From contig NZ_OCSR01000001.1 of NCBI RefSeq assembly GCF_900230185.1, positions 4,278,001 through 4,342,000 on the forward strand: a stretch of DNA of 64,000 nt, written 5' to 3'. The DNA is from Burkholderia sp. OK233. GTDB taxonomy: Bacteria; Pseudomonadota; Gammaproteobacteria; Burkholderiales; Burkholderiaceae. Positions 1 through 10,887 of this stretch are shown here, piece by piece (positions within the stretch are counted from its first letter, which is position 1; each line of letters opens with the position of its first letter). The translations under genes and the position numbers were made by a program. The notes beneath the pieces were generated by a model. The model was not told where the DNA came from. It made no database searches and worked only from the letters and a program-made list of their open reading frames with translations.

Positions 1-981
1 AGTCATGTGGTGTTCGTGCGCAATCCTGACTACTGGGACGCGCCGAAACCGTATATCGACGAACTGGTCGTACGTTTCATCAGCGATCCCGCAGCGCGTG
101 CCGTCGCACTCGAGACCGGCGAGCTGGATCTGGCCGGTGAGAATCCGGTGCCGCTGCTCGACATCCAGCGCTTGCAGGCACTGCCTCATCTTGCACTGGA
201 AACGCGCGGATATAGCTATAACGCCGCGCAGACGCAGTTGCAGTTCAATCTCGACAACCGCTATCTGGCGAAGCAAAAAGTTCGCGAGGCGATTGCGCAC
301 AGCATCGATCGGCAGACCATCCTGAAGTCGGTCTGGTACGGCTACGGGATCGTTGCACCTTCACCGATCAGCCCACTGTTGACCCAGTTCTACGATCCGA
401 GCGTGCCGACCTTGCCGTACGATCTCGCCAAAGCGGAGCAATTGCTCGATGAGGTGGGTTTACCGCGGCAGTCCAACGGCTTCCGCTTTCCGCTGACGAT
501 CGACTACAACCCCTACGATTCGACTTTCGCGCGCCTCGCCGAATATTTACGGCAGACGTTGCGGCGCGTGGGGATCGAGTCGACCGTGCGCTCGCAGGAT
601 TTCGCCGCTTATGTGAAGCGGATCTATACCGATCGTGATTTCGATCTGGACGCCAACTTTCTCGGCAATACCTTCGATCCGACCGTGGGTGTGCAGCGCC
701 TTTACTGGTCGCGTAACTTCAAGAAAGGGGTGGCGTTTTCCAATGCGTCGCACTACGACAACCCCGAGGTCGACCGCCTGCTCGAAGCAGCCGCGGTGGA
801 GAACGATCCGCGCACGCGGGTCGACTATTTCAGGAAATTCCAGCAGGTGGTGGCGCGTGATCTGCCGATCGTCGATCTGATCACGCTTAAGCAAGTGACC
901 CTCTACAACAAACGTGTGCATAACCATACGGTGACCGCGGACGGTCTGGGCGGAAATCTGGCCGATGTGTTTCTTGCATGA
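1..981 (+). CDS. ABC transporter family-5 solute-binding protein, C-terminal part (5' end outside window)
   Basis: The reading frame is open from base 1, so the true start and signal peptide lie upstream. The visible 326 residues are the C-terminal part of an SBP_bac_5 (peptide/nickel/opine type) periplasmic binding protein. They begin at the conserved NPDYWD segment and include VREAIAHSIDRQ, RLYWSRNF and a C-terminal RVHNHTVTADG block. The protein is very close in sequence to the next gene, for example in ARxxAxETGxLDLxGENPVPLxD, so the pair looks like a tandem duplication. It would deliver its ligand to the permeases encoded at 2786-4778. The ligand is unknown; family-5 proteins bind peptides, opines, glutathione, sugars and metals. 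The adjoining organosulfur genes make a sulfur-containing amide or peptide possible, but that is inference. Confidence 0.9.
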   Translation, partial: SHVVFVRNPDYWDAPKPYIDELVVRFISDPAARAVALETGELDLAGENPVPLLDIQRLQALPHLALETRGYSYNAAQTQLQFNLDNRYLAKQKVREAIAHSIDRQTILKSVWYGYGIVAPSPISPLLTQFYDPSVPTLPYDLAKAEQLLDEVGLPRQSNGFRFPLTIDYNPYDSTFARLAEYLRQTLRRVGIESTVRSQDFAAYVKRIYTDRDFDLDANFLGNTFDPTVGVQRLYWSRNFKKGVAFSNASHYDNPEVDRLLEAAAVENDPRTRVDYFRKFQQVVARDLPIVDLITLKQVTLYNKRVHNHTVTADGLGGNLADVFLA

Positions 982-1053
982 GCTAACGATCCGAAAGAGT
1001 GCATCGCCTTTCCTCCGCACCGTGCTTTGCATATGCATAACGATTGGTTCGTT

Positions 1054-1092
1054 TGCTGCCGCAGCGGCTTTATCGTGAGCGCTGCGGCAGCA
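1054..1092 (+). repeat. Strong stem-loop between tandem binding-protein genes
   Basis: A perfect inverted repeat with 13-bp arms (GCTGCCGCAGCG core, 1054-1066 and 1080-1092) surrounds a 13-nt loop. It lies in the 186-bp spacer between the two family-5 binding-protein genes. It is not followed by a T run, so it is not a canonical terminator; a stretch of A follows instead. A 3' stability hairpin or partial attenuator that sets unequal levels of the two binding proteins is the likeliest role (inference). The 10-bp palindrome TGCATATGCA at 1028-1037 lies just upstream. Confidence 0.6.
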
Positions 1093-1167
1093 GCATTGCC
1101 GAAAAAAACATGACGACATTTCACTCGGCCGTAACTGGCCGAACATCGGCAAAAGGATCGGGATCAC

Positions 1168-2772
1168 ATGGCAGGGCTGAATCGACGCGATTTTCTGATT
1201 TCATCGGGCGCAGCGCTCGCGGTGGCCGGTGTGCCGGCACTGGCGTTCGCCCAGGGCGAGGCTGCCGTACCGAAGCGGGGCGGTACGCTAAACATGCTGA
1301 TCAATCCGGAGCCACCGGTGTTGGTGTCGATCTTTCAGACCACGGGGCCCGCGCTCGTTGCGAGTTCCAAGGTGCTGGAAGGCCTGCTCGCTTACGACTT
1401 CGATTTGCAGCCCAAGCCTCAGTTGGCCACGGCGTGGACCGTGAGCCCGGACGGTTTGAAATACACCTTCACACTGCGGCAGAACGTCAAATGGCACGAC
1501 GGGCAGCCGTTCACTTCGGCCGATGTCGCTTTCTCGATTGATTTGCTCAAGGCGGTGCATCCGCGTGGCAGGAGTACTTTTGCCAATGTGACGCGTGTGG
1601 CCACGCCAGACGCGCGTACGGCGGTGATCGAATTGGCGAAGCCGGCGCCGTATCTGTTGAAGGCGTTATCTGCGGGCGAGTCGCCGATCGTTCCCAGGCA
1701 CCTTTACGCATCGGGCGATCCGCTGTCCAATCCGCACAACAATGCGCCGATCGGCACCGGGCCGTTCCGCTTCAAATCGTGGACGCGCGGCGCGAATATC
1801 GTCTACGAACGCAATCCGGACTATTGGGACGCGGGCAAACCGTATATCGACGGTCTCGTGTTCAAGGTCATTCCCGACGCTGCCGCCCGTTCCGCGGCGT
1901 TCGAAACAGGCGCGCTCGATCTGGGTGGCGAGAATCCGGTGCCGCTCACCGATCTGCCGCGGCTTACGCAATTGCCGCAACTGGCCGTCGAAACGCGCGG
2001 TTATCGCTTTCTGGAGCCACTCGCCGAGATCGACTTCAATCTCGATCACCCGATTCTCAAAGACCTCCGCGTGCGCCAGGCGATCGCTCACGCCATCAAT
2101 CCGCAGGTCGTACAACGCACGGTGGCGTACGGCTATGCCGATCTGTCACCCACGCCGATCACGCCGGGGTCTCCGTATCACGACCCCAAACTCACGCCGT
2201 ATGCGTTCGATATCGGTAACGCGGAGAAGCTGCTCGATGCCGCGGGTTATCCGCGCAAGGACGGCGGCGTGCGCTTTGGTTTGACACACGATTTTCTGCC
2301 CTATGGCGACATGTACCGCCGCCAGGCGGATTACGTGAAGTCGGCGCTGGCGAAGGTCGGCATCGACGTCACGGTGCGTTCGCAGGATTTGCCGGCGTTC
2401 CTGAAGCGTGTATATGCGGATCGTCAGTTCGACTTCACCAGTATCGGCGTCAACACGCTGTTCGATCCGAGCGTGGGGGTGCAGCGACTCTACTGGTCGA
2501 AGAATATCCGTCCGGGTGTGCCGTTTTCGAACGCGCCGCATTACAGCAACCCAGAAGTCGACCGGCTGCTGGAAAGCGCGTCGATCGAAACTGATGAAAG
2601 CAAACGCGTCGTGCTGTACCAGCAGTTCCAGCAAATCGTCTATCGCGATCTGCCGATTCTCAATCTGGTCGCGCCACGCATGGTCACGCTCGCGAACCGT
2701 CGCGTTCACAACCATACGGTTTCCGCGCAGGGCCTCGAAGGCAATCTCGCGGATGTCTATCTGAGCGCATGA
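1168..2772 (+). CDS. ABC transporter family-5 solute-binding protein, Tat-exported
   Basis: This is a 534-residue SBP_bac_5 periplasmic binding protein of normal family length. The N-terminus has a twin-arginine signal (NRRDFLISSG, hydrophobic stretch, cleavage near ALAFAQ), which fixes the ATG at 1168. The mature part starts with KRGGTLNMLI and contains KWHDGQPFTSADV, the family-typical early motif. It ends in RVHNHTVSAQGLEGNLADVY, matching the upstream paralogue. It is followed 13 bp later by the permease gene with an AGGAGA ribosome site between, so it belongs to the same operon as the permeases and ATPase. It is one of four family-5 binding proteins in the first 12.5 kb. Ligand unknown. 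Confidence 0.93.
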   Translation: MAGLNRRDFLISSGAALAVAGVPALAFAQGEAAVPKRGGTLNMLINPEPPVLVSIFQTTGPALVASSKVLEGLLAYDFDLQPKPQLATAWTVSPDGLKYTFTLRQNVKWHDGQPFTSADVAFSIDLLKAVHPRGRSTFANVTRVATPDARTAVIELAKPAPYLLKALSAGESPIVPRHLYASGDPLSNPHNNAPIGTGPFRFKSWTRGANIVYERNPDYWDAGKPYIDGLVFKVIPDAAARSAAFETGALDLGGENPVPLTDLPRLTQLPQLAVETRGYRFLEPLAEIDFNLDHPILKDLRVRQAIAHAINPQVVQRTVAYGYADLSPTPITPGSPYHDPKLTPYAFDIGNAEKLLDAAGYPRKDGGVRFGLTHDFLPYGDMYRRQADYVKSALAKVGIDVTVRSQDLPAFLKRVYADRQFDFTSIGVNTLFDPSVGVQRLYWSKNIRPGVPFSNAPHYSNPEVDRLLESASIETDESKRVVLYQQFQQIVYRDLPILNLVAPRMVTLANRRVHNHTVSAQGLEGNLADVYLSA

Positions 2773-2785
2773 CAGGAGAGACACG

Positions 2786-3766
2786 ATGAGTCGACGTTTG
2801 CGTTTCGCAGCGATTGCACGGCGTACCGCGTGGCAGGCGCTGCCGACGGTGATCGGCATCGTGATCCTGAATTTTTTCCTGCTGAAACTGATGCCGGGCG
2901 ACGCCGCCGATGTGCTGGCCGGCGAATCCGGCTCCGCGACGCTGGAGACGATGCAGGTGCTGCGCGCGAAGTTCGGCCTCGATCAGCCGGTGCTGCATCA
3001 GTTGTGGTCGTACCTCGCGCATCTCTCGCATTTCAGCCTGGGCTATTCGCCGCGTTATGACATGCCGGTGATGCAATTGATCCTGTCGCGCCTGCCGAAT
3101 ACGCTGCTGCTGATGGGTGTCGCGTTGTCGTTCGCGATCGTGGCGGGTGTGGCGCTCGGTGTGGTGATGGCGCATTGGGCCGGCAAGTGGCCCGACCGGG
3201 TGCTGTCCGTGCTGGCCTTGCTGTTCTATTCGACGCCGGGATTCTGGATCGGCCTGCTGGCGATCGTGTTGTTCTCGGTGCATCTGGGCTGGCTGCCGAG
3301 CGGAGGCAACATTACGCTCGGCGTGCAACTGCACGGCTTCGCCTATTTCGCCGATGCAGCCAGACATGTACTTCTGCCAGCCGCGACGCTGGCGACATTC
3401 TTTGTCGCGATCTATGCGCGGCTCACACGGGCCGCGATGCTGGAGGTGCAGCGCCAGGACTTCGTGCGCACCGCACAGGCCAAAGGTTTGCATCCATGGC
3501 GCGTGACGGTGCGGCATGTGTTGCGCAACGCCCTGATGCCGCTCACGACGATCATCGGGATTCATTTTGGCACGCTGCTGGGCGGCGCTGCTGTGACCGA
3601 GACGGTGTTCAGCTGGCCGGGTCTCGGGCGTCTCGCACTCGACGCTGTGATGGCGCGCGATTTCAGCGTGCTGCTCGGCGTCCTGCTGCTGTCGTCCTTG
3701 CTCGTGATCGTCGCCAATGTGCTGGTCGATCTGTTGCAGGCGTGGCTCGATCCGCGCGTGGCGTGA
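2786..3766 (+). CDS. ABC transporter permease, DppB/GsiC type
   Basis: This 326-residue inner-membrane permease belongs to the peptide/nickel/opine class. The N-terminal helix (VIGIVILNFFLLKLMPGD) ends in the LMPGD motif typical of the DppB family. Further hydrophobic helices follow. The ATPase-contact (EAA) loop reads RTAQAKGLHPWRVTVRHVLRN near residues 229-250. A clear AGGAGA ribosome site sits 8 bp before the ATG. It would pair with the DppC-type permease immediately downstream to form the transmembrane channel served by the upstream binding proteins. Confidence 0.94.
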   Translation: MSRRLRFAAIARRTAWQALPTVIGIVILNFFLLKLMPGDAADVLAGESGSATLETMQVLRAKFGLDQPVLHQLWSYLAHLSHFSLGYSPRYDMPVMQLILSRLPNTLLLMGVALSFAIVAGVALGVVMAHWAGKWPDRVLSVLALLFYSTPGFWIGLLAIVLFSVHLGWLPSGGNITLGVQLHGFAYFADAARHVLLPAATLATFFVAIYARLTRAAMLEVQRQDFVRTAQAKGLHPWRVTVRHVLRNALMPLTTIIGIHFGTLLGGAAVTETVFSWPGLGRLALDAVMARDFSVLLGVLLLSSLLVIVANVLVDLLQAWLDPRVA

Positions 3767-3803
3767 CGGCCTCGACACTCATGCTGACCTTTAGAGGGAT
3801 GAA

Positions 3804-4778
3804 ATGGCTTCCGACTCTTCCAATCTGATTGCCACGCCGCCCGAACCCGCGACGTCGTTGTGGCGGCGTCAACTGGCCGGCACGCTGTTCGGTCAGCGAC
3901 AAGCTGGTTCTTCTTCGGACACGTCGGGATCGCGCGGCACAGGTCGAGGTGTATGGCGAGCGCTGGTGCGTAACCCGTCGGCACTTGCCGGGCTCCTATT
4001 GCTCGCGGCTTTTATCGCACTGGCACTCAGCGCAGGGTACCTGTTTCCGGGCGATCCGCTCGACATGGTGGCAGCGCCCTTCGAATGGCCGGGTGCCGAC
4101 CCGCAATACCGGCTCGGCACCGATTCGCTGGGACGCGATGTGGCTGCCGGCATCGCGCACGGCACGCGTGTCTCGCTGCTGATCGGTGCGGCGTCGGCGG
4201 GTATCGGTCTGGTGATTGGTACGCTGGTCGGCGCGATAGGGGGCTTCTTCGGGGGCGTGATCGACGATCTGCTGGTGCGCGTGACCGAACTCTTCCAAAC
4301 GGTGCCGTCGTTTCTGCTGGTCATCGTGATTGTGGCGATCGGCCGGCCGAGCGTGACGATCATCGCGCTGGCGATCGGCATCGCCTCGTGGCCCACCGTC
4401 GCGCGGATCGTGCGCGCCGAATTTCGCACGCTGCGTCAATCGGACTTTGTGCTCGCCGCTCGCAGCCAGGGTTTCAGCAACGCACGCATCATCTTCGGCG
4501 AGATTTTGCCGAACGCGTTGCCGCCGGTGATCGTGACCGCATCGGTGATGGTGGCGAGCGCGATTCTGATCGAGTCGTCGCTGTCGTTTCTCGGCATGGG
4601 CGATCCGAACGTGGTGAGTTGGGGCGGCATGATCGGCGCCGGCCGCGATTCGCTGCGCACCGCGTGGTATCTGACCGCCGTTCCCGGTGCCGCGATTGTG
4701 CTGGCAGTGCTCGCACTGAACCTGCTCGGCGACGGCTTGAACGACGCGCTCAATCCGCGCCTGCGCGAACGGATTTGA
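3804..4778 (+). CDS. ABC transporter permease, DppC/GsiD type
   Basis: This 324-residue second permease has an unusually long polar N-terminus (about 55 residues, Ser/Thr/Gly/Arg rich) before the first helix. It is followed by the DppC-type segment LGTDSLGRDVAAGIAHGTRVSL. The EAA loop is LAARSQGFSNARIIFGEILPNALPP. Late motifs LSFLGMGDPNVVSWG and LNLLGDGLNDALNPR are diagnostic for this subfamily. The start at 3804 has an AGAGGG ribosome site. Thirty-two bases separate its stop from the GTG of the ATPase, consistent with one transcript. Confidence 0.94.
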   Translation: MASDSSNLIATPPEPATSLWRRQLAGTLFGQRQAGSSSDTSGSRGTGRGVWRALVRNPSALAGLLLLAAFIALALSAGYLFPGDPLDMVAAPFEWPGADPQYRLGTDSLGRDVAAGIAHGTRVSLLIGAASAGIGLVIGTLVGAIGGFFGGVIDDLLVRVTELFQTVPSFLLVIVIVAIGRPSVTIIALAIGIASWPTVARIVRAEFRTLRQSDFVLAARSQGFSNARIIFGEILPNALPPVIVTASVMVASAILIESSLSFLGMGDPNVVSWGGMIGAGRDSLRTAWYLTAVPGAAIVLAVLALNLLGDGLNDALNPRLRERI

Positions 4779-4810
4779 CGACCCCGCTGACAACGTACAG
4801 AGGATGCGCC

Positions 4811-6526
<1,716 letters not shown>

Positions 6527-6610
6527 TCCACGGAGTCCGCACAAGGCGGCTCCGGCGGTATCAATCAGGACATGATGATTGAGTAGGGAATGGATAGTAG
6601 AACACTGCGC

Positions 6611-8137
6611 TTACCGGGCTGAACCCGCTTCGTAACCGGGCGGCACGAGAAACCCGCCGTAGGCTGCTTCCAGCAGACGCGCGAAGGCAATCGGCGTGCG
6701 GTCCTCCAGCCATGGACCGACGGCTTGCGCGCTGATCGGCAAACCGTCGTCGTCGAGGCCGAGCGGGAAACTGGTGGCCGGCAATCCGGGCAGCACGGGC
6801 AGGCCTGCCCAATAGAAGAAGTCGAGGAAGCGCACCTGGCACACGCCATCTTCGTAGGCCACCGGATAGGTTCGTGCGTCTTTCGGCTCTGCGTGGTTGT
6901 GACGAAACGCGGGGACAGGTGCGACCGGCGTCACCACTACGTCGAACGATTCGAAAAACCGCTCCCATTGATGACGCAATGCATGACGTCGTTCATCGGC
7001 TTTGAGCCAGTCGCGGTGGGCAAGCGTGGGGGCACGCAGCCAGGCGGCGTCGGCGCTGTCGTCGTCGGGGGCGAGTTCGGCGAGCCGTTGCCGGGCGGTT
7101 TCGCTTTGCGCAGGCGGCTCGGCGAGCGACGATCCCAGCAGCGTCCTATACAGCGGATGGGCGCGCGCCAGATCGGGCAGGAGCCCTGCGGGCAAATCGG
7201 CGGGGCGGCTCACCTGAGTGCCTTGTGTACGCAGACGTTCGACCACGCGCTCAATCACAAGGTGTTCCGACAGGCTGCGTTCGGTACCCGGCCATGTGTC
7301 GATCACGAGCACGCGGAAATCGGCGAGCCGGGCGTGGCGTGCAGGCGGTAAGGTGGCGCGCCATGCTTTGGCGGTCAACGGGTCGCGGTTCAGCAACAGG
7401 TCCAGGGCGAGTTCGAGGTCGCCGGCACAGCGGGCCAACGGGCCGGCCACGCTCAGATCGCGTGCGGAAAAACGTCCCGGTGGCGCGCCGGCGCCGTTTA
7501 GCGACACGAGGCCGTAACTGGGCTTGTGGCCGTAGACACCGGTAAAGTGCGCTGGAATGCGGATCGACCCGCCGATATCGGAGCCAAGTTCCAACGCGAC
7601 GTAGCCTGCCGCGAGCGCTGCAGAAGAACCCCCTGACGAGCCGCCAGGCGTTCGCTCCAGATCCCATGGATTGCGCGTCAGTCCGTAGATCTCGTTGTAG
7701 CTCTGCAGGTCCGTCAGACCAAGCGGCACATTGGTTTTGCCGATAATCACGGCACCGGCGTCACGCAATGCGGCGACGGCGAGCGAATCGCGTTCGGCGC
7801 GATTCGCTGCGAATGCGGGGTTGCCGACGCTGGTAACGAGTCCCGCCACATTGAACGACTCCTTCACCGTGACCGGCACGCCGAGCAATGGACGCCGTTC
7901 ACCGCGCGCTAATGCGGCATCGGCCTCGCGTGCCGCGGCGCGTGCGTGATCGTGGTCGTGTGCGACGACGGCATTCAACTCGCCGTCAAAGCGGGCAATG
8001 CGCGCGAGGCTGTGTTCCAGCAGATCGACGGCTGAAACGCGGCCATCGGCCAGCGCTTGTGCCTGCTCCTTTGCACTGGCGAAAGTCAGTGCGTTGAGAA
8101 CGGCGGACTTCGGATCATCCAGTTGGGGTGCGGTCAT
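6611..8137 (-). CDS. Amidase signature family hydrolase
   Basis: This 508-residue protein has the amidase-signature fold. The catalytic Lys-Ser-Ser triad is visible: Lys92 in VTVKESFNV, the cis-Ser in GGSSGGSS (167-168) and the nucleophile Ser191 in SDIGGSIRIP. Members hydrolyse linear amides such as aryl-acetamides, carbamates or peptide amides. The substrate here cannot be read from the sequence. It is the last gene of the minus-strand organosulfur operon, 25 bp after a family-5 binding protein. That suggests the imported compound, or a product of the monooxygenases, contains an amide bond (inference). No signal peptide is seen, so it should act in the cytoplasm. It converges with the + strand ATPase gene across an 84-bp gap. 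Confidence 0.9.
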   Translation of the reverse strand: MTAPQLDDPKSAVLNALTFASAKEQAQALADGRVSAVDLLEHSLARIARFDGELNAVVAHDHDHARAAAREADAALARGERRPLLGVPVTVKESFNVAGLVTSVGNPAFAANRAERDSLAVAALRDAGAVIIGKTNVPLGLTDLQSYNEIYGLTRNPWDLERTPGGSSGGSSAALAAGYVALELGSDIGGSIRIPAHFTGVYGHKPSYGLVSLNGAGAPPGRFSARDLSVAGPLARCAGDLELALDLLLNRDPLTAKAWRATLPPARHARLADFRVLVIDTWPGTERSLSEHLVIERVVERLRTQGTQVSRPADLPAGLLPDLARAHPLYRTLLGSSLAEPPAQSETARQRLAELAPDDDSADAAWLRAPTLAHRDWLKADERRHALRHQWERFFESFDVVVTPVAPVPAFRHNHAEPKDARTYPVAYEDGVCQVRFLDFFYWAGLPVLPGLPATSFPLGLDDDGLPISAQAVGPWLEDRTPIAFARLLEAAYGGFLVPPGYEAGSAR

Positions 8138-8162
8138 GGTTGGAAGCGCTCGTGTCGACGTG

Positions 8163-9797
8163 TCAGGTTTTCGGTTCGATCCAGGTGTCGGAGAAATCGC
8201 CGGCGGTGAGATCGATGCTGTTGTTCAGGTTGTGAACCCTTGCGTGATAGACCTGCAACGCGGACGGCACCGTGACGAGCGGCAGTACCGGCAGATCGCG
8301 GCCGACGATCTGCTGGATCTGACGGAACGCAGCCGCGCGGCGCGTCTCATCGGTCTCGATGGCGGCCTCGCGAAACAGATCGTCGACCTGAGGATTCTGG
8401 TAGTGGGACGCGTTGATCCAGATGAGCGGATGCTTGACGCCATCCGACCAGTAGATGCGTTGCACGCCGACGGTCGGGTCGTAAAGACGGCCGAGTCCGT
8501 TCAGGTTCAGATCGAACTCGCGCGCCGTATATGCCCGGCGCAAATAGGTCGGCAGGTCGCCGTCGAGAATCGTCGCCTTGATGCCGATGCGCGATAGCGC
8601 AGCGCGCAGATACTCGGCGGCACGTCGAAAATCGGCGCCGCTGATGTAGTTGATTTTGAGCGCGAAGCGCTGCCCGTCGGCCTGTTTCGGATAGCCCGCT
8701 TCGTCGAGTTGACGGTTCGCGGCGCTTACGTCGAAGGGATAGTGGAACGTGCTGTCGTCGTAGTAGCTGGATAGCACGGCGGGGATCGGCGAGTCGACCA
8801 CGTTCGAGCGTTTGTAGAAAACGTTGTCCTTGATGAAATTGCGGTCGACTGCGTGGGCGATGGCCTTGCGCACTTCGGGCTTGGCCAGAATCGGGTTTTC
8901 CACATTGAATTCGAGGAAAGCCGCGTTGTTCAGATACGCGTCATAGCTATCGTCGATTTTCAGTTTCGGCAGTTGCGCGAGACGGCCGAGGTCGGCCAGC
9001 CCTACGTTCGTCGCGGCGTCGACTTCGCCTGTTTCGAGCGCAGCCGAAATAGACGCCTGGTCGGGCACGATCCGGTAGATCACGCGGTCGAGGTGAGGTT
9101 TGCCCGGACGCCAATAGTTCGGGTTCTTGCGCAGGCTCACATAACTGCCGCGCACCCATTTGTCGAAAATGAAAGGACCGGTGCCGATAGGCGCGGTGAG
9201 ATTCGGGCTGGTCAGCGGATCGCCGTCGCCGTAGCGATGCTGCGGCACGATCGGCAATTCAGCCGACGACAGCGCCTTGATCAGATACGGTGTGGGCTTC
9301 CCGAGCACCACGATGGCCGTCAAGGGATCGGGTGTGTCGACCCGTTCGACATTGGCGAGCGTGATGCGTCCACGGGGGCCGAGGCGTTTTTGCGTAAGGA
9401 TCGAGTAGCGGACGTCGGCCGATGTGAAGTTCTCGCCGTCGTGCCACTTCACGCCGGGCCGCAGCTTGAACGTGTACTGCAGACCATCGGCACTGATGCT
9501 CCATGCCACCGCGAGTAGCGGCTGCGGTCTGAACTGCGCGTCATAGCGCAGCAAGCCCTCGGTGATTTTCGCGCTGATATTGCGGATCACCGTGTTGGTG
9601 TCGAGCAGGGACACCAGCGACGGCGGCTCCTGCTGAACCGCATAAGTCAGTGTGCCGCCTTGCGGCGGCGTCGCGCTCTGGCTGGCTGAAGCCGAGGCGG
9701 CAGTGGCCGCCTTTGCGAAACCTGGCCAGGCGGCCGTTGTGCCGGCGGAAAGAAACGCCAGCGAGGTCTGCAGGAAATTGCGCCGGTCGAATGTCAT
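8163..9797 (-). CDS. ABC transporter family-5 solute-binding protein, Tat-exported
   Basis: This 544-residue SBP_bac_5 protein has a Tat signal (DRRNFLQTS followed by a hydrophobic stretch and PGFAKA). Family motifs include GGTLTYAVQQEPPSL, KWHDGENFTSADV and RKNPNYWRPGKPHLD. The C-terminus (ARVHNLNNSIDL) is the most divergent of the four paralogues in this locus, so its ligand range may differ. It is separated from the aldo/keto reductase gene by only 2 bp and from the amidase by 25 bp, so it is co-transcribed. No permease is encoded beside it; it probably uses the DppBC-like channel at 2786-4778 (inference). Confidence 0.92.
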   Translation of the reverse strand: MTFDRRNFLQTSLAFLSAGTTAAWPGFAKAATAASASASQSATPPQGGTLTYAVQQEPPSLVSLLDTNTVIRNISAKITEGLLRYDAQFRPQPLLAVAWSISADGLQYTFKLRPGVKWHDGENFTSADVRYSILTQKRLGPRGRITLANVERVDTPDPLTAIVVLGKPTPYLIKALSSAELPIVPQHRYGDGDPLTSPNLTAPIGTGPFIFDKWVRGSYVSLRKNPNYWRPGKPHLDRVIYRIVPDQASISAALETGEVDAATNVGLADLGRLAQLPKLKIDDSYDAYLNNAAFLEFNVENPILAKPEVRKAIAHAVDRNFIKDNVFYKRSNVVDSPIPAVLSSYYDDSTFHYPFDVSAANRQLDEAGYPKQADGQRFALKINYISGADFRRAAEYLRAALSRIGIKATILDGDLPTYLRRAYTAREFDLNLNGLGRLYDPTVGVQRIYWSDGVKHPLIWINASHYQNPQVDDLFREAAIETDETRRAAAFRQIQQIVGRDLPVLPLVTVPSALQVYHARVHNLNNSIDLTAGDFSDTWIEPKT

Positions 9798-9799
9798 GG

Positions 9800-10849
9800 C
9801 TATCCCTGCTGAATGGCCGTTTGTGTGTCGTGGGATGCCCCATGCCGCGCAATTCGCCCAAAGAACGGATGCCCCGGATCGTTGAAACCCGGTGTCGACG
9901 GATGGCCGCTCGTGACGAGCGAGTCGACGAATGCTTCGTCTTCAGCAGTCAGGTGGTAACGCAGCGCCGGCAGATAGTCCTGCCATTGCGCTTCAGTGCG
10001 TGGACCGCCGATCGTCGAACTGATGTAGCGGCTATTGAGTACCCAGGCGAGCGCGAATTGCCCCGCCGAAAGTCCCCGCGCTTCGGCGTGCTCGCGCACG
10101 CGCCGCGCGAGTTCGAGCGATTCGGGACGCCATTCGGTCTGCTGCAGGCGCCGGTCGCTGCGGCCCGCGCGCGTGTCGGAAGCGGGTGTCGCGCCCGGCT
10201 CGTACTTGCCGGTCAGCACGCCGCGCGCCAGCGGACTATACGAAATCACGCCGAGCCCATAGCGGTGCGCAGCCGTTAGCTGCTCAGCTTCGGCCTGGCG
10301 ATTGGCAATGTTGTAGAGCGGCTGGCTTGCCACCGGCGCATCGAGTCCGAGCGCCTCCGCGGTATGGCTGAACTCGGCAATCTTCCACGCGCGATGATTC
10401 GACAACCCGTAGTAGCGCAGTTTGCCTGCCTGGATCAGATCGTTGAGCGCACGTACGGTCTCTTCGACCGGTGTCTCGTGATCTTCGCGATGAATGTAGA
10501 GGAGGTCGATGTAGTCGGTATTCAGGCGCTTAAGGCTCGCGTCGACGGCCCGTACGATATGTTTGCGCGATGCGCCGCGTGCGTTGACGTCGTTACTGTC
10601 GAGCGAATTGGCGAACTTGGTGGCGAGCACCCAGCGTTCGCGCTGCGCGGCGATGCTGCGACCAACCACGCGCTCGGATTCGCCTTTGCCGTAGGCGTCC
10701 GCGGTGTCGATCGAATTAACGCCTTGTTCGAGAGCCTGATCGATGATGCGGGCCGAGGTCGCTTCGTCGGTGGGGCCGCCGAACATCATCGTGCCGAGCG
10801 TGAGCGTCGAGACCTTGATACCGCTGCGGCCGAGTTGTCTGTATTCCAT
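9800..10849 (-). CDS. Aldo/keto reductase
   Basis: The 349-residue NADPH-dependent oxidoreductase of the AKR superfamily starts at the ATG giving MEYRQLGRSGIKVS, the usual family N-terminus; the longer open frame upstream has no support. The catalytic set is recognisable: Asp and Tyr in DTADAYGKGESE, Lys in VLATKFAN, and His in LLYIHRED. GLSNH and the phosphate-binding stretch near the C-terminus are also present. Such enzymes reduce aldehydes or ketones released in catabolism. Here it lies between two binding-protein genes in the organosulfur operon and may handle an aldehyde formed by the oxygenases (inference). Confidence 0.92.
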   Translation of the reverse strand: MEYRQLGRSGIKVSTLTLGTMMFGGPTDEATSARIIDQALEQGVNSIDTADAYGKGESERVVGRSIAAQRERWVLATKFANSLDSNDVNARGASRKHIVRAVDASLKRLNTDYIDLLYIHREDHETPVEETVRALNDLIQAGKLRYYGLSNHRAWKIAEFSHTAEALGLDAPVASQPLYNIANRQAEAEQLTAAHRYGLGVISYSPLARGVLTGKYEPGATPASDTRAGRSDRRLQQTEWRPESLELARRVREHAEARGLSAGQFALAWVLNSRYISSTIGGPRTEAQWQDYLPALRYHLTAEDEAFVDSLVTSGHPSTPGFNDPGHPFFGRIARHGASHDTQTAIQQG

Positions 10850-10887
10850 GTGAGTCGGGTTCCGTAAGAATGTGAATCGAAAGAGGC

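Noticed and set aside
2684..3778. Long minus-strand open frame opposite the DppB-type permease gene (364 codons).
   Set aside because: Gln/His/Arg-rich shadow of a clear permease gene on the other strand, a common effect in GC-rich DNA.
4085..4810. Extended N-terminus of the double ATPase beginning inside the permease gene.
   Set aside because: The extra part is the out-of-frame permease sequence; the family N-terminus begins at the GTG at 4811.
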